Shown piece by piece: positions 1 to 8,185 of a DNA stretch of 38,138 nucleotides. Position 1 is the stretch's first letter, and the number at the start of each line of letters is the position of its first letter. The notes below the pieces were generated by a model, which worked only from the letters and a program-made list of their open reading frames with translations, did not search any database and had not been told where the DNA came from. The position numbers were made by a program, and so were the translations under genes. The stretch lies in contig CATNDJ010000016.1 in assembly GCA_950097265.1 (NCBI GenBank), positions 1 through 38,138 on the forward strand, given 5' to 3'. Origin of the DNA: an uncultured Oscillibacter sp. GTDB taxonomy: Bacteria > Bacillota > Clostridia > Oscillospirales > Oscillospiraceae.

Positions 1-92
1 CGTCCCTTTCGCTTGAATCCCTTGCGGTTTGTGGTTGCGGAGTACTCCCTAATTATCAACTTTTTATCTACTTTTGGAAAATTCGGAGCAGC

Positions 93-1469
93 TCATACCG
101 GAAATGTCAACGCTGTTTTGAATCCCTTCCCCGGCTCGCTCTTCATGACGATAGTTCCCTTGTGGGCCTCCACGATCTGACGGACCAGCAGGACACCCAG
201 ACCATGCCGCAGGCCCAGCTTTTCGTCCGTGCTCTCCAGATGGCGATTGTCCGCTGTCAGCTCCTTCAGTTTTTCCGCCGATACCCCCACGCCGTCGTCC
301 ATGACCGCTACCGTGATACCGGCCCCCCCGCATAGGACTGATACAGTGATCCGGCAGCCCTGGGGATTGTGGACAACGCTGTTCTGGATCAGATTGCCCA
401 GCGCCCGTTTCAGCAGGGCCTCGTCGCCCAAAGTGTATGCCGACTCGCTCTCCTGGTCGGCGCTGAACTCTATCTCGTACCGCTCCTCCAGACCGCCGTC
501 CAGAAACTCGCAGACCACCTGCCGGGCCAGCTCCACCGGATAGACCTTCTCCAGCCGCAGGGGCTGCATGGCGTACTCCAGCCGGGACGCAAGGTTCAGA
601 TCGGAAATCAGGCTCCGCAGCTTCTCCCCCTGCCTGCGGATCTGAGCCGCCTGCTCCCGGGCGGGGGCTGGAAGGCTCCGGTCCTCCTCCAGCTGCCCGG
701 CAAAGCCCAGGATGACCGAGAGAGGCGTCCGCACGTCGTGGGAGACGCCGCTGATCCAGTCGGCCCGGGCGCTGTCCTTTTTGGCGATGAAGGCCCCCGC
801 CCGGTTGAGCTGCCGGTTAATCTCCGCCAGTTCTCCCTTCTCCGGGAGGCTAACCGGCTGGCCGGTGGAAACCGTCTCAATCCCCCGCAGGATGGGCGTC
901 ACCGCCTTTTCAACATGACGGGTGTTCTTCCAGATCAGCAGGACTATCGCGATGATATTGGTCAGGAAGATGACGAGCGGCCCAACCAGCAGCTTTCTCA
1001 CAGAACTCTCTTCGAGGGAAAAGTAATACTTTACCTGGCTGCCCTTCTCGCCGCCCACCACCAGCAGCCCCTGGGGGTAGTTCTCCAAGGGGTGGGGCCT
1101 CACATAGACAGGATACTCTCTCAAATACCACCGGCTGAAGCCCGCCACGTCCGCCGCAGTGTATTGCCGGGGCAGTTCCTCCGGCAGTCCGCTCTCAAAA
1201 ATGACGGCTCCCGTCTCATCCAGGAGCATGATCCAGGTGTGATGCTCTTCCAGCAGCTCGGGCAATCCTTCGGCTGCCGCAAAACGGCCTTCTTCATCCA
1301 CCATAATGCTGTCGCAGATCTCATTTATAGAGAGCATCGGCGTTTCCGAGGTCTGCCAGGCCCAGATCAACACCCCGAAAGACAGGACAATATTGAGCAG
1401 CAGGAACAGCGCGATGATACCCAACATAGATAAGAAGTATTTCCGAAAGAAGCGTTCCACGATTTTCAT
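93..1469 (-). CDS. Sensor histidine kinase of a two-component system
   Basis: This 458-residue membrane kinase should autophosphorylate on a histidine and pass the phosphate to the response regulator encoded just upstream. A first membrane segment lies at about residues 13-37, followed by an extracytoplasmic sensor region of about 120 residues and a second membrane segment at about 160-180. The H-box SGVSHDVRTPL places the phospho-acceptor at His244. The C-terminal ATPase domain has an N-box (NLIQNSVVHNP), a G1 box (DDGVGV) and a G2 region (GLRHGLGVLL). The start codon overlaps the regulator stop in an ATGA, so the two are translationally coupled. The divergent ABC transporter with a YxeA-like protein suggests that the stimulus is a cell-envelope-active peptide; this is inferred from context only. 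Confidence 0.93.
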   Translation of the reverse strand: MKIVERFFRKYFLSMLGIIALFLLLNIVLSFGVLIWAWQTSETPMLSINEICDSIMVDEEGRFAAAEGLPELLEEHHTWIMLLDETGAVIFESGLPEELPRQYTAADVAGFSRWYLREYPVYVRPHPLENYPQGLLVVGGEKGSQVKYYFSLEESSVRKLLVGPLVIFLTNIIAIVLLIWKNTRHVEKAVTPILRGIETVSTGQPVSLPEKGELAEINRQLNRAGAFIAKKDSARADWISGVSHDVRTPLSVILGFAGQLEEDRSLPAPAREQAAQIRRQGEKLRSLISDLNLASRLEYAMQPLRLEKVYPVELARQVVCEFLDGGLEERYEIEFSADQESESAYTLGDEALLKRALGNLIQNSVVHNPQGCRITVSVLCGGAGITVAVMDDGVGVSAEKLKELTADNRHLESTDEKLGLRHGLGVLLVRQIVEAHKGTIVMKSEPGKGFKTALTFPV

Positions 1470-2161
1470 TTCTCCGGCTCCTTTACCACCAGCTTATACC
1501 CCAGGCCCTTCACCGTCAGCAGCGATACGGGCTTCGACGGGTTCTCCTCGATCTTCTCCCGCAGGTGCCGGATATGGGTCATCAGGGTGGTCTCGTACCC
1601 CTGCCAGAGGTCCCCGCACAGCGTCTGGCACAGGACGCCGATAGTAACGATCCGGCCCGCGTTCTCCGCCAGCTTCTCAAACACGCTGTACTCCTTGGCG
1701 GTCAGGGGCGTCCGCTGGCCTTCCCGGATGACCTCCGCCCGGTCCATGTCCACCTGTACCGCGTCCAGCGTGACGATCCGGTTCTTCTCCGGGTAAGCCC
1801 GCTTCAAAATCGCCCGGACCCGCAGCAACAGCTCCTTGGGCAGAAAAGGCTTGACCAAGTAGTCGTCCGCTCCCAGCTCAAACCCGGCGAAGCGGTCCTC
1901 GGCCTCGCCCTTGGCGGTGAGCATGAGGACCGGGACCTTGCTGACGGCCCGGAGCTCCTGGAGCAGTTCAAACCCGTCCATGCCCGGCATCATCACGTCC
2001 AGAATGATGATGCCGGGGATTTTTTTGGCTATCAGCGCCAGGGCCTCCTCCCCGGAGGCCGCCGTCCGAACCTGCGTGTATCCGGCGCTCTCAAATATGG
2101 AGCGGATCATGGTTCGTAAATCCTGTTCGTCATCCACAATAAGAATCTCTTTGTCCAGCAT
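1466..2161 (-). CDS. OmpR/PhoB-family response regulator
   Basis: This 231-residue protein has an N-terminal receiver domain and a C-terminal winged-helix DNA-binding domain. The acidic pocket is Asp10-Asp11, the phospho-acceptor is Asp55 in ILDVMMPGMDG, and the conserved lysine is Lys104 in DYLVKPF. The C-terminal half carries the usual LTAKEYSVFEKL and VKGLGYKL motifs of the OmpR winged helix. It is the first gene of a two-gene unit with the histidine kinase (4-bp overlap) and diverges from the ABC transporter genes. Its likely binding site is the run of 11-bp repeats at 2228-2271, since OmpR-type dimers commonly bind direct repeats one helical turn apart. Confidence 0.94.
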   Translation of the reverse strand: MLDKEILIVDDEQDLRTMIRSIFESAGYTQVRTAASGEEALALIAKKIPGIIILDVMMPGMDGFELLQELRAVSKVPVLMLTAKGEAEDRFAGFELGADDYLVKPFLPKELLLRVRAILKRAYPEKNRIVTLDAVQVDMDRAEVIREGQRTPLTAKEYSVFEKLAENAGRIVTIGVLCQTLCGDLWQGYETTLMTHIRHLREKIEENPSKPVSLLTVKGLGYKLVVKEPEK

Positions 2162-2227
2162 ACAAGCACCCCCTGTCTGGAGTTAGTATAGCGCGAAAAT
2201 TTCAAATTGTATATGCCGTCGGCACAA

Positions 2228-2283
2228 TCTCAAGGTTATCTCAAGGTTCCCTCAAAGTAGTCTCAAGGATGGCGTTGTATACT
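2228..2283 (+). promoter_or_regulatory. Four 11-bp regulator boxes and -10 element upstream of ABC genes
   Basis: Units starting at 2228, 2239, 2250 and 2261 read TCTCAAGGTTA, TCTCAAGGTTC, CCTCAAAGTAG and TCTCAAGGATG. They are spaced exactly 11 bp apart, so they fall on one face of the helix. A good -10 hexamer (TATACT, 2278-2283) follows, and no consensus -35 is visible, as expected for an activator-dependent promoter. A ribosome-binding site (AAAGGAGGT, 2292-2300) and the ABC ATPase start at 2308 come next. The likely binder is the adjacent OmpR-type regulator; this is inferred from spacing and position. Confidence 0.75.
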
Positions 2284-2307
2284 GGCACCACAAAGGAGGT
2301 AACCGCT

Positions 2308-3231
2308 ATGAGCGAAACAATCATTGAGACAAAACAGCTGACCAAGCAGTACGGAACGCAGAAGAGCGTGGCGGAGCTGAACATCCATGTCCAGCGGGGC
2401 CGTATTTACGGCCTGCTGGGCCGGAACGGGGCGGGAAAGACCACCACCATGAAGATGCTGCTGGGCCTGACCCAGCCCACCTCCGGGGAGGTGGAAATCT
2501 GGGGGAAGCCCCTGCAAGGCAACGAGAAGAAACTCCTGCCCCGCATCGGCAGCCTCATCGAGTCCCCCGGCTTTTATCCCAATCTGACCGGGACGGAGAA
2601 TCTGCGCATTTTCGCCGCCCTGCGGGGGCTGAAAAACCAGAACGCCATCCAAAGTGCCCTGGACCTGGTGGGTCTGCCCTACCGGGACAAAAAACTCTTC
2701 TCCCAGTATTCCCTGGGCATGAAGCAGCGGCTGGCCATCGCTCTGGCGGTGATGCACGACCCGGAGCTGCTGATTCTGGACGAGCCCATCAACGGCCTGG
2801 ACCCCATCGGCATCGCCGAGGTCCGCTCCTTCATCCGGGCGCTGTGCGACGAGCGGGGCAAAACCATCCTGATCTCCAGCCATATCCTCTCCGAGGTGGC
2901 CCTGCTGGCGGACGACATCGGCATCATCGACCACGGCGTGCTGCTGGAGGAAGAGAGCTTCGCGGACCTGGAGGCAAAGAGCAGTAAATACGTCCGCTTC
3001 ACAGTCTCCGACACCAATCAGGCGGCGGAAATCTTACAGGGCGTGTTCCACGAAACCCAGTTCACCGCCCAGGACGCCCACAACCTGCGGATGGACTCCA
3101 CCAACACCCCCGTGGCAAAGATCGTCTCCGCCTTTGTGGGGCGCGGCCTGGAGGTATGGGAGGCGGCCATCGTGGAGGAGAGCCTGGAGGACTACTTCAA
3201 GCGGGTGACCGGGGGTGAGGGAATTGCTTAA
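2308..3231 (+). CDS. ABC transporter ATP-binding protein, BcrA/lantibiotic-immunity type
   Basis: This 307-residue ATPase powers the export or immunity transporter formed with the next two permeases. The Walker A motif is GRNGAGKTT at about residues 38-46, the ABC signature is YSLGMKQR at about 136-142, and the Walker B motif is LLILDEPINGLDP with Glu160 as catalytic base. The C-terminal 80 residues form the extension usual in bacitracin and lantibiotic immunity ATPases. The start at 2308 is chosen because AAAGGAGGT precedes it by 7 bp; an in-frame ATG at 2269 lies upstream of the predicted transcription start and inside the last regulator box. The stop overlaps the next gene by 17 bp. Confidence 0.93.
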   Translation: MSETIIETKQLTKQYGTQKSVAELNIHVQRGRIYGLLGRNGAGKTTTMKMLLGLTQPTSGEVEIWGKPLQGNEKKLLPRIGSLIESPGFYPNLTGTENLRIFAALRGLKNQNAIQSALDLVGLPYRDKKLFSQYSLGMKQRLAIALAVMHDPELLILDEPINGLDPIGIAEVRSFIRALCDERGKTILISSHILSEVALLADDIGIIDHGVLLEEESFADLEAKSSKYVRFTVSDTNQAAEILQGVFHETQFTAQDAHNLRMDSTNTPVAKIVSAFVGRGLEVWEAAIVEESLEDYFKRVTGGEGIA

Positions 3232-4012
3232 ACTGATCTCCTGTGAGCTTCAAAAGCTGAAACGGAAGAAGTTCATTCCCTTTGTGATCCTCTCCGCGTT
3301 CCTGTTCCCGCCTCCGCTGGCTGTAATGATGCTGACTCCCCGCATGATGGCCAAATACGATACCAAGGCCGAGCTGTTTAACGACTTTTACCAGTTTGTC
3401 ATCGGCTATGCGGTGGAGCTCCTTCTGCCCTGCGTCATCGGGGTCATCGCCGCCATGCTGTTTTTCATGGAGCGGGACAACGACACCTTCAAAAACCTGC
3501 GGACCATCCCGGTAACAAGTACCCAGATGATCTTCGCCAAGATCATCGTCCTGTTTCTCTTCGGGCTGATCTTCAGCCTGTCCTCCGCCGCCGTCACCAT
3601 CTTCTGCGGAAGCCTGATCGCCGAGGTGGGGGGCTTAGGCTATAAGCTGTGGGTGGCGGTGGAGATGGGGATCTTCATCACGGCGGGCACCCTGCCCCTG
3701 GTGGTGCTGGTGGTCTTTTTCAGCAAGACCTATATCTTCTCCATCCTGCTGTGCGTCTTCTACAGCGTGCTGAGCCTGACCCTTGAGGGCTGTTACGAGT
3801 TCCTGCCCAAGTTCCTCTGCTGGATGCTGCCGCTTCCTCTATTAAACATCTGGTGCGCCGGGGATATGCTCCGCCATGGGGTCAGGGAGAGTGTGGGGCG
3901 GCTGGAGTATCTGGTCCCCACCACCACGCAGACGGTTTTGATTCTGGGCGTGCTGAGCGTGCTGTCCGTCCTGCTGATTGACTATCTCTACAAAAAGAGA
4001 GGGGGCGATTGA
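3215..4012 (+). CDS. ABC-2 type permease, lantibiotic-immunity MutE/SpaE-like
   Basis: This 265-residue integral membrane protein has about six hydrophobic segments and begins with the polar stretch LISCELQKLKRKKFIP, typical of immunity permeases of the MutE/EpiE/SpaE group. The start is a GTG inside the end of the ATPase gene, so expression is probably coupled. A TTG at 3224 is an alternative start. It ends 1 bp before the next permease start. With the ATPase and the second permease it should form a heteromeric exporter that protects the membrane from antimicrobial peptides. The role is inferred from family and neighbours, and no substrate can be read from the sequence. Confidence 0.85.
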   Translation: MRELLKLISCELQKLKRKKFIPFVILSAFLFPPPLAVMMLTPRMMAKYDTKAELFNDFYQFVIGYAVELLLPCVIGVIAAMLFFMERDNDTFKNLRTIPVTSTQMIFAKIIVLFLFGLIFSLSSAAVTIFCGSLIAEVGGLGYKLWVAVEMGIFITAGTLPLVVLVVFFSKTYIFSILLCVFYSVLSLTLEGCYEFLPKFLCWMLPLPLLNIWCAGDMLRHGVRESVGRLEYLVPTTTQTVLILGVLSVLSVLLIDYLYKKRGGD

Positions 4013-4013
4013 G

Positions 4014-4796
4014 ATGCTGGTTATTACGATGAAAACCGAGCTTTGGAAGCTGAAACGGTACAACATGATCTGGGCGGGGGTCCTGCTGATGCTGCTGGCC
4101 GTCCTGCTCACCGTCTTCACCACCACAGCTATGGACGGCACCGTCTGGACCTTCTCCCACTTCGCAGATCAGGTCATGAAGGAAAACATCACCACGATTT
4201 TCCCCATGTGCATCGCCCTGATTACCGGCTATATCATCAACCGAGAAGGGTCGGACGACACGCTGAAAAGCATCCTGACCATCCCCGTGTCCTTCCCCGC
4301 GCTGCTGTTTGGCAAGCTGACCGCCGGCGGCCTGCTCGCATTGTTCCTGGGGCTTGCCAGCACCGTGTTTACCGTAGCCGCGTCCTTCCTGCTGGGCTTT
4401 CCCGGCGGCGAGCTGCCGGCCATTCTACAGGCTGCGGCGCAGATCACCTTCAACTGCCTGTTCCTCTATATCGCGGTTCTGCCCATCATCGCCATCGCCG
4501 CCCGGCTCCCCAATGGGCATCTGATTGGGGCGATTGTGGCCTTTGTCTACGGCTACGGCGGCATGTTCGCGGCGGGGAACATGACCCTGGCGAACCTGTA
4601 TCCCGTCACCGCCAGCATGGGGCTGGTGGGATACCGCAGTTATGACGCGGCGGTACACTGGAATCCGCCGGCCTGTGCCCTCAGCTTGCTGATTACTCTG
4701 CTGATTGCCGCCGTCTTTGTAGTGACCGCCAAAAAGAGCGCGGCCCCGAAGGCGGTGAGGAAGCCCAAACAGGTCATTACGAAAAAAGGTTGGTAA
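4014..4796 (+). CDS. ABC-2 type permease, lantibiotic-immunity MutG/SpaG-like
   Basis: This 260-residue membrane protein starts with TMKTELWKLKRYNMIW, the same kind of cytoplasmic entry as its neighbour, followed by about six membrane segments. A Lys-rich tail (KKSAAPKAVRKPKQ) stays in the cytoplasm. The ATG at 4014 is preferred over an upstream start at 3978 because AGAGAGGGGGC lies just ahead of it and the previous stop is adjacent. It is the second permease of a 1 ATPase + 2 permease set, an arrangement characteristic of lantibiotic and bacitracin immunity transporters. Confidence 0.86.
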   Translation: MLVITMKTELWKLKRYNMIWAGVLLMLLAVLLTVFTTTAMDGTVWTFSHFADQVMKENITTIFPMCIALITGYIINREGSDDTLKSILTIPVSFPALLFGKLTAGGLLALFLGLASTVFTVAASFLLGFPGGELPAILQAAAQITFNCLFLYIAVLPIIAIAARLPNGHLIGAIVAFVYGYGGMFAAGNMTLANLYPVTASMGLVGYRSYDAAVHWNPPACALSLLITLLIAAVFVVTAKKSAAPKAVRKPKQVITKKGW

Positions 4797-4811
4797 AGGA
4801 GGCCAAACGAC

Positions 4812-5195
4812 ATGAAGAAACAAGTGAAAATTGCCCTGGGCGCCGCCGCTGTGGTTCTCATTGGCCTGTTCGTCTTTTGCGTGTGGTTCCTCTCGGGCTC
4901 CGGCAGCACCGAGTATTACACCCAGATCGACAACACCAAGGTGGAGCAGGTGGAGGCCAATGGAGGTGTCATCAGCCTGAAGGGCAATCTGCCCTGGTCC
5001 TACACGCTGACGGCCCATGATGAAACCGGCGGTGAGAAGGAGATCACCTTTGGAACGTCCAGAGAACTGCGGGACGGGGCTTTTATCCGCCTGACTGTCA
5101 TGCCGGTCCGGGGCGTCCTGGACTGGAGCGAGGTGCAGTACGACGAGCTTCCCGCCGCCGTGCAGACGCACTATACGGCCCCGGCAAGCGAATGA
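4812..5195 (+). CDS. YxeA-like (DUF1093) exported protein
   Basis: This 127-residue protein has an N-terminal membrane anchor or signal segment at about residues 8-30. A small beta-rich extracytoplasmic domain follows, with the YYTQIDN, YTLTAHDETGGEKEITF and FIRLTVMPVRGVLDWSEV blocks that resemble the YxeA family. YxeA-type proteins are often encoded next to peptide-resistance ABC transporters and two-component systems, as here, but their biochemical role is unknown. A strong AAAGGAGGCC precedes the ATG by 6 bp. It is the last gene of the transporter operon and is followed by a hairpin. Confidence 0.8.
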   Translation: MKKQVKIALGAAAVVLIGLFVFCVWFLSGSGSTEYYTQIDNTKVEQVEANGGVISLKGNLPWSYTLTAHDETGGEKEITFGTSRELRDGAFIRLTVMPVRGVLDWSEVQYDELPAAVQTHYTAPASE

Positions 5196-5210
5196 AGCCA
5201 TATAAGCCCG

Positions 5211-5242
5211 TCAGCCCAGCGGCGAAACCGCCGCTGGGCTGA
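5211..5242 (+). terminator. Hairpin terminator after YxeA-like gene
   Basis: A perfect 12-bp inverted repeat (TCAGCCCAGCGG at 5211-5222, CCGCTGGGCTGA at 5231-5242) surrounds an 8-nt loop. Only a weak T-rich tract follows, so termination may be partial. It lies 16 bp after the stop codon. Confidence 0.7.
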
Positions 5243-5325
5243 CACTTTGCTCTGATTGCTGAGAGTATACAATTCTGCTGCCATTCACTCACACCGTCAG
5301 TTGCAGCCGTTTTACAACCGGGAGG

Positions 5326-5399
5326 CTGATGTTGGCTTTATATGTCCATGCCGGTACAAGAAAACAGATCGGCAGTACCAGTCTTGCTGCCAACATCAG
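5326..5399. repeat. Inverted repeat in the gene-free stretch 5243-5498
   Basis: CTGATGTTGGC (5326-5336) and GCCAACATCAG (5389-5399) form a perfect 11-bp inverted repeat, with a nested GGTAC (5353-5357) and GTACC (5375-5379) pair inside. The 256-bp stretch between the YxeA-like gene and the GH1 gene otherwise shows no convincing reading frame. It could be a small structured RNA or a remnant of a short palindromic element. Confidence 0.5.
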
Positions 5400-5498
5400 A
5401 GGAACAAAGGGGTAGGAAAAACCGCGCCCCGGACATTCTCTGGGCGGAGCGGCGGGCCACCGCTTCCCGGCTGTCGGGCAGGAGGACAAGATTTCTCC

Positions 5499-6779
5499 TC
5501 ACAAGTCCGCGCCGTTGGAGCGGATGATATCCCGGTACCACCGACCGCTGTCCTTCAGTGTCCGGTCTCCCGTGGCGTAGTCCACATAGGCCAGGCCAAA
5601 GCGGGGGTCATAGCCCTCAGCCCACTCGAAGTTGTCCGTCAGGGACCACTGGAAATACCCCCGGACGTCCGTGCCCCGATCAATGGCCCGTTCCAGAGCC
5701 CGGAGATACCGGGTCAGGAAGTCGATCCGCAGGGGGTCGTGGACAGCGCCGTCCAGGAACACCCGGTCTGTACAGGCCAGGCCGTTCTCGCTGACCACCA
5801 GCGGCAGGCCATAGCGTTCCGCCAAAAACTGGGGCCCCCACTCCAGGGCTTCGGGGGTAATGGGCCAGCCCAGGGCCGTCCGGGGGAAGCCCACCGGGAA
5901 GGGAAGCATCTCCGGCCCATTTTTCCCCGCGCGGACGGGCGCGCCTTGATAGAGGTTGATCCCGATGAAGTCCGGCTTCTCATACCGTCCCTTCAAGCAC
6001 AGGGGGTCCAGGGCCAAGGTGTGGGAGAAGGTCCTGGGCCCCAGAGGCAGGGCAAAGGTCCCCTGCCGGGCGGCCTCCACGTCTTTGGCATCCTGACTGA
6101 CGGGATAACAGACCACTCCCGTGGAGGCGATGCCCACCAGGTTCTCGCCGTCCGCCCGGTGCAGGGCCTTCTGTCCCAGGGAGTGGGCCTGGCAGAAGGT
6201 CTCCCAGCAGGCGCTGAGGCTGTCATCGTCCAATTTCAGGCCCGGGGCGTGCTCTCCCGTCCCATAGCCCATTCCTATGAAGCACTGAGGCTCGTTGAAG
6301 GTGAACCACCGGCGCACCCGGCCCCGGAGCAGATCCGCCATTTTCTCCGCGTATGCCGCAAAGCGTCGGGCGGTCTCCGGGTTCTGCCAGCCGCCCTGCC
6401 GCTGCAATGCCTGGGGGAGGTCCCAGTGGAACAGCGTCACCCAGGGCTGGATTCCCGCCTCCAGGAGGCCGTCCACCAGCTTGCTGTAATAGTCCAGTCC
6501 CGCCTGGTTCCAATGCCCGTCGCCCTTGGGGTCCACCCGGGGCCAGGCGATGGAGAATCGGTAGGCCCGGAGGTCCATCTCCTTCATGATGGCGATGTCG
6601 TCCCGCCAGCGGTGATAGGCGTCCGTGGCCGTGTCGCCGGTGTCGCCCCATTTGACCTTCCCGGGGGTATGGGAGAAGACGTCCCAAACGCTCTCGCCCC
6701 GGCCGTCTTCTTTCACGGCGCCCTCAATCTGATAGGAGGCGGAGGCGGCGCCCCAGATAAAATCCTTTGGAAATCCCAT
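5499..6779 (-). CDS. GH1 family beta-glucosidase / 6-phospho-beta-glucosidase-type glycosidase
   Basis: This 426-residue enzyme hydrolyses beta-linked disaccharides or glucosides by the retaining mechanism. The N-terminal signature FIWGAASASYQIEGA is present. The acid/base glutamate is Glu163 in WFTFNEPQCF, and the nucleophile is Glu331 in LVVSENG. Length is at the short end for GH1. There is no signal peptide, so it acts on imported sugar in the cytoplasm. It is the last gene of the sugar operon, with CAGGAG ahead of its ATG and 14 bp after the ATPase stop. The operon has an ABC transporter rather than a PTS, which favours non-phosphorylated substrates; the exact sugar is not readable. Confidence 0.93.
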   Translation of the reverse strand: MGFPKDFIWGAASASYQIEGAVKEDGRGESVWDVFSHTPGKVKWGDTGDTATDAYHRWRDDIAIMKEMDLRAYRFSIAWPRVDPKGDGHWNQAGLDYYSKLVDGLLEAGIQPWVTLFHWDLPQALQRQGGWQNPETARRFAAYAEKMADLLRGRVRRWFTFNEPQCFIGMGYGTGEHAPGLKLDDDSLSACWETFCQAHSLGQKALHRADGENLVGIASTGVVCYPVSQDAKDVEAARQGTFALPLGPRTFSHTLALDPLCLKGRYEKPDFIGINLYQGAPVRAGKNGPEMLPFPVGFPRTALGWPITPEALEWGPQFLAERYGLPLVVSENGLACTDRVFLDGAVHDPLRIDFLTRYLRALERAIDRGTDVRGYFQWSLTDNFEWAEGYDPRFGLAYVDYATGDRTLKDSGRWYRDIIRSNGADL

Positions 6780-6793
6780 GGCTCAAGCTCCTG

Positions 6794-7984
6794 TCAAAAC
6801 TCCAGGTTCTTTCCGTCCTGGCCGAAGATATGGCAGACGTTGCCGCTGAAGGTCAGGTTCAGCTGGTCCCCGGCGTGGAAGGAGTCGATGTGGGTTCCCG
6901 TGGCGTCCATGGTGGGCACAATCACTACCACGTCCCGGCCCTCGGCGTTGGCGTGGAAATGGACCTCGCTGCCCATCATCTCCGAGACCTCCACCTTGGC
7001 GGCGAGGGTGTTGCCGGGCTGCTTGGCCAGCACCATATGGCTGGGGCGGACGCCCAGGGTGATGGCCTGGGACTGGACGCCCTGGGCCGCCAGGTTCTTC
7101 TGCTTATCGCCGGACAGCTCCACCTTGCAGCCGCCCACGCTGACGGAATACTTGCCGCCCTCGCAGAGGAGCTTGGCGTCGAAGAAGTTCATTTGCGGCA
7201 TGCCGATGAAGCCCGCCACGAACAGGTTCGCCGGGTGGTCGAAGACCTCCTGGGGGGTGCCGATCTGCTGGATGAAGCCGTCCTTCATGATGACAATCCG
7301 GTCTCCCAGGGTCATGGCCTCGGTCTGGTCGTGGGTGACATAGATGAAGGTCGTGTTGATTTTCTGGCGCAGCTTGATGATCTCGGCGCGCATCTGGTTT
7401 CTCAGTTTCGCGTCCAGGTTGGAGAGGGGCTCATCCATCAGCAGCACCTTGGGCTCCCGGACGATGGCCCGGCCAATGGCCACCCGCTGGCGCTGGCCGC
7501 CGGAGAGGGCCTTGGGCTTGCGGTCCAGGTACTGGGTGATGTCCAGGGTCTCCGCCGCCTCCTTGACCCGGCGGTCAATTTCCGCCTTGTCCGTCTTCCG
7601 CAGCTTCAGGGGGAAGGCCATGTTCTCGTACACCGTCATGTGGGGATAGAGAGCGTAGCTCTGAAACACCATGGCGATGTCCCGGTTTTTGGGCTCCACG
7701 TCGTTCATGAGCTTTCCGTCGATATACAGCTCGCCGCCGGAAATTTCCTCCAGACCCGCCACCATCCGCAGGGTAGTGGACTTGCCGCAGCCGGAGGGGC
7801 CGACGAGAACGATAAACTCCTTGTCCTTGATGTCCAGATTGAACTCCTGAACGGCAATGACGCCCTCGGCGGTTACCTGGAGGTTGACTTTCTTCTCGGG
7901 GTCCCCGGCCTTCTTCTTGCTTTTTTTCTGTCCGCCGCTGTGGGGATAGATTTTGGTGATGCCCTTCAGATTCAAACTTGCCAT
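6794..7984 (-). CDS. MsmK/UgpC-type sugar ABC transporter ATP-binding protein
   Basis: This 396-residue ATPase energises sugar uptake by the permease pair encoded upstream in the same operon. The Walker A motif [10 protein letters not shown] starts at about residue 62, the signature is LSGGQRQRV at 160-168, and the Walker B motif [12 protein letters not shown] contains Glu185. A C-terminal regulatory OB-like domain follows. A Lys-rich insert ([16 protein letters not shown], about residues 17-32) lies between the first strand and the Walker A region; this seems tolerated in Clostridial relatives. The start at 7984 gives the usual [15 protein letters not shown]-terminus. A GTG at 8062 would add 26 unlikely Arg/Pro-rich residues. 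A gene-free gap of about 200 bp separates it from the isomerase gene. Confidence 0.92.
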   Translation of the reverse strand: MASLNLKGITKIYPHSGGQKKSKKKAGDPEKKVNLQVTAEGVIAVQEFNLDIKDKEFIVLVGPSGCGKSTTLRMVAGLEEISGGELYIDGKLMNDVEPKNRDIAMVFQSYALYPHMTVYENMAFPLKLRKTDKAEIDRRVKEAAETLDITQYLDRKPKALSGGQRQRVAIGRAIVREPKVLLMDEPLSNLDAKLRNQMRAEIIKLRQKINTTFIYVTHDQTEAMTLGDRIVIMKDGFIQQIGTPQEVFDHPANLFVAGFIGMPQMNFFDAKLLCEGGKYSVSVGGCKVELSGDKQKNLAAQGVQSQAITLGVRPSHMVLAKQPGNTLAAKVEVSEMMGSEVHFHANAEGRDVVVIVPTMDATGTHIDSFHAGDQLNLTFSGNVCHIFGQDGKNLEF

Positions 7985-8185
7985 AACTCTCGGCCCTGGC
8001 GAAGGGGCCTCCGCCGCCTTCGCCTCGCCCCGGTCAGGGGGCTTTACGACAGGTCTCCACACTGCCGCACCGCAGGCCGACGCGGTCTTCCTCCTTTTTT
8101 AGGTGCCGGCCGCCGTGGAAGTGGAGCGGCAGACCGGCCCATGGTTTTGATTCACGCGCCCTGACGGGCAATGGAAGCATGACAC

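Noticed and set aside
5400-5498. Terminator for the sugar operon just after GH1
   Set aside because: Only weak stems without a convincing U-run were found on the minus strand between 5400 and 5498, so no terminator is annotated there.
5256-7343. Plus-strand open frame of 695 codons opposite the GH1 and ATPase genes
   Set aside because: It mirrors two clear enzymes on the other strand and lacks any recognisable domain.
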